Assembly: GCA_003024175.1 (NCBI GenBank)
Contig: MDYQ01000015.1
Location: 140,326 to 204,325 of the forward strand
Direction of reading: 5' to 3'
DNA: 64,000 nt
DNA from: Planoprotostelium fungivorum
Taxonomy: Eukaryota; Evosea; Variosea; Cavosteliida; Cavosteliaceae
Position 1 is the stretch's first letter. Each line of letters starts with the position of its first letter. This document shows, piece by piece, positions 63,301 through 64,000 of this stretch. The position numbers and the translations under genes are program-made. The notes under the pieces were generated by a model, which saw only the letters and a list, made by a program, of their open reading frames with translations, was not told where the DNA came from and did not search any database.

Positions 63301-64000
63301 CTTGATGGAGAACCCTCTCTCGACCATGTCTCCCAGAATATCGGCAAAGTCCCTGCATCACCATCAGCTCATCATCCGATCTCATTCTGAAGACGACGAG
63401 ACAGACGATCGTCCATGATGTTTTTGAGATGGATGATGGATCGATTGGATGAAGTGATGGAAGACTCACTCCATGGATGCCAGCTTGACGAGGGCTGGAT
63501 AAGGAATGTTCGATACAGGTGTGGATTGGCAGATGTAGATGATGCAAGACAGTGCATCACCCAGAGAGACGGAGGTGGCCGTGGAGCAGATCCTCTTGAT
63601 GATCTGGTGTAAGACCACCAATGACACGCTCTTGTGTCCCACCATCTGACTAGGAGAAGATGAGATCGATACGACGGAGATACTCTCACCTGATGATCAT
63701 GTATGAGATGGATTGGTAGTCTCTGTCTCTTGACTTGAGACCGGCATCGATCTGTCTGACGATGGTTGAAATGAGCTGCTCGGTCAAGCTGGTGGCTTTG
63801 CCGACCAGTTGAGTCATGTAAGAACCGTAGAAGCTCATCAAGACGGGGAAGTCGAGCTTCTCTTGCACCATGGTCTGAACGTAAAGGGAGATCTTGTCGA
63901 TGATCTTGTTGTTCTGGAGACTGGCCGACAGCAAGGTATCGATGTGGAGTGGTGTGCCGTGTTTGTGTGTGCCCTTCAGATAGTGATAATCATCTGACTG
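57342..64000 (-). CDS. HEATR1: HEATR1/UTP10, large HEAT-repeat ribosome biogenesis factor (5' end outside window)
   Basis: Component of the t-UTP/UTP-A part of the small-subunit processome, needed for rDNA transcription and early 18S pre-rRNA processing in the nucleolus. The visible 6.6 kb has about 25 introns and covers nearly the whole family length except roughly the first 150-200 residues. The first visible part is FYGSYMTQLVGKATSLTEQL with DRDYQSISYMII. Internal landmarks: LILLNDKLEKESE, LASMISHMGVHALPHLSKVL, and the BP28CT-type region with DLFRPMLLKLVDWCHVTKGQ, SFFYRLLFHVAKTLKVKSSF and LLDPIVSQLGVESNAVATCA. It continues DQLLWKEFNHKILYTTR and FLTELMEDTDPEVEES, closing with LMEQQLGKDSI, which aligns with the human C-terminus. 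One intron holds a 3-copy aataaaaacg repeat (59051-59079). Confidence 0.92.
59050..59080 (+). repeat. AATAAAAACG triplicate in a HEATR1 intron
   Basis: Three consecutive 10-bp units AATAAAAACG on the plus strand, inside a minus-strand intron. Confidence 0.7.

Overview
The window is 64 kb of gene-dense eukaryotic nuclear DNA. Nearly every gene is split by many short introns of about 36-60 nt, which start GTGAG or GTA and end CAG or TAG. I rebuilt the gene models by hand from donor and acceptor sites, reading-frame continuity and remembered protein families. All homology calls are from memory; no search was run. The gene content points to Amoebozoa. There is a secreted fibro-slime/PA14 protein with Dictyostelium-type CTDC cysteine repeats and an SH2-tailed Shk-type kinase. 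The same window also has cilium genes (an axonemal inner-arm dynein heavy chain and the kinesin-2 subunit KAP3) that dictyostelids lack. A flagellate or ancestrally flagellate protosteloid or myxogastrid-like amoeba fits best; the species is not provable from this window.

Layout, left half. Topoisomerase II (5' end cut off, + strand) converges on the fibro-slime/CTDC gene (- strand). ETFA (+) follows. A 3.9-kb gene-poor island (7.3-11.2 kb) then carries a tandem/inverted AT-rich repeat and a decayed papain-family protease remnant. Next are mitochondrial Hsp90/TRAP1 (-), diphthine-ammonia ligase DPH6 with RidA-like domains (+), a small conserved-looking membrane protein (-), a 112-residue single-membrane-segment protein (-), gamma-tubulin (+), PP2A B55 (+), a C2-domain protein (-) and a secreted type-B carboxylesterase (+).

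Layout, right half. NCKAP1/Nap1 of the SCAR/WAVE complex (+) is followed by a 14-kb dynein heavy chain (+), an NFX1-type RING/zinc-finger/R3H protein (-), a probable augmin subunit 8 (+), a DHHC palmitoyltransferase (+), KAP3 (+), an unrecognised gene (-), the Shk kinase (+) and HEATR1/UTP10 (-, 5' end cut off).

Themes. Four genes concern microtubules or cilia: gamma-tubulin, an augmin-like subunit, the dynein and KAP3. One is actin regulation (NCKAP1), three are mitochondrial or probably so (ETFA, TRAP1, possibly the topoisomerase), and others concern translation and ribosome biogenesis (DPH6, HEATR1). Genes sit 40-300 bp apart, and several AATAAA signals overlap the stop codon, so the genome is compact apart from the one island. 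No tRNA, rRNA, CRISPR or intact transposon was seen.
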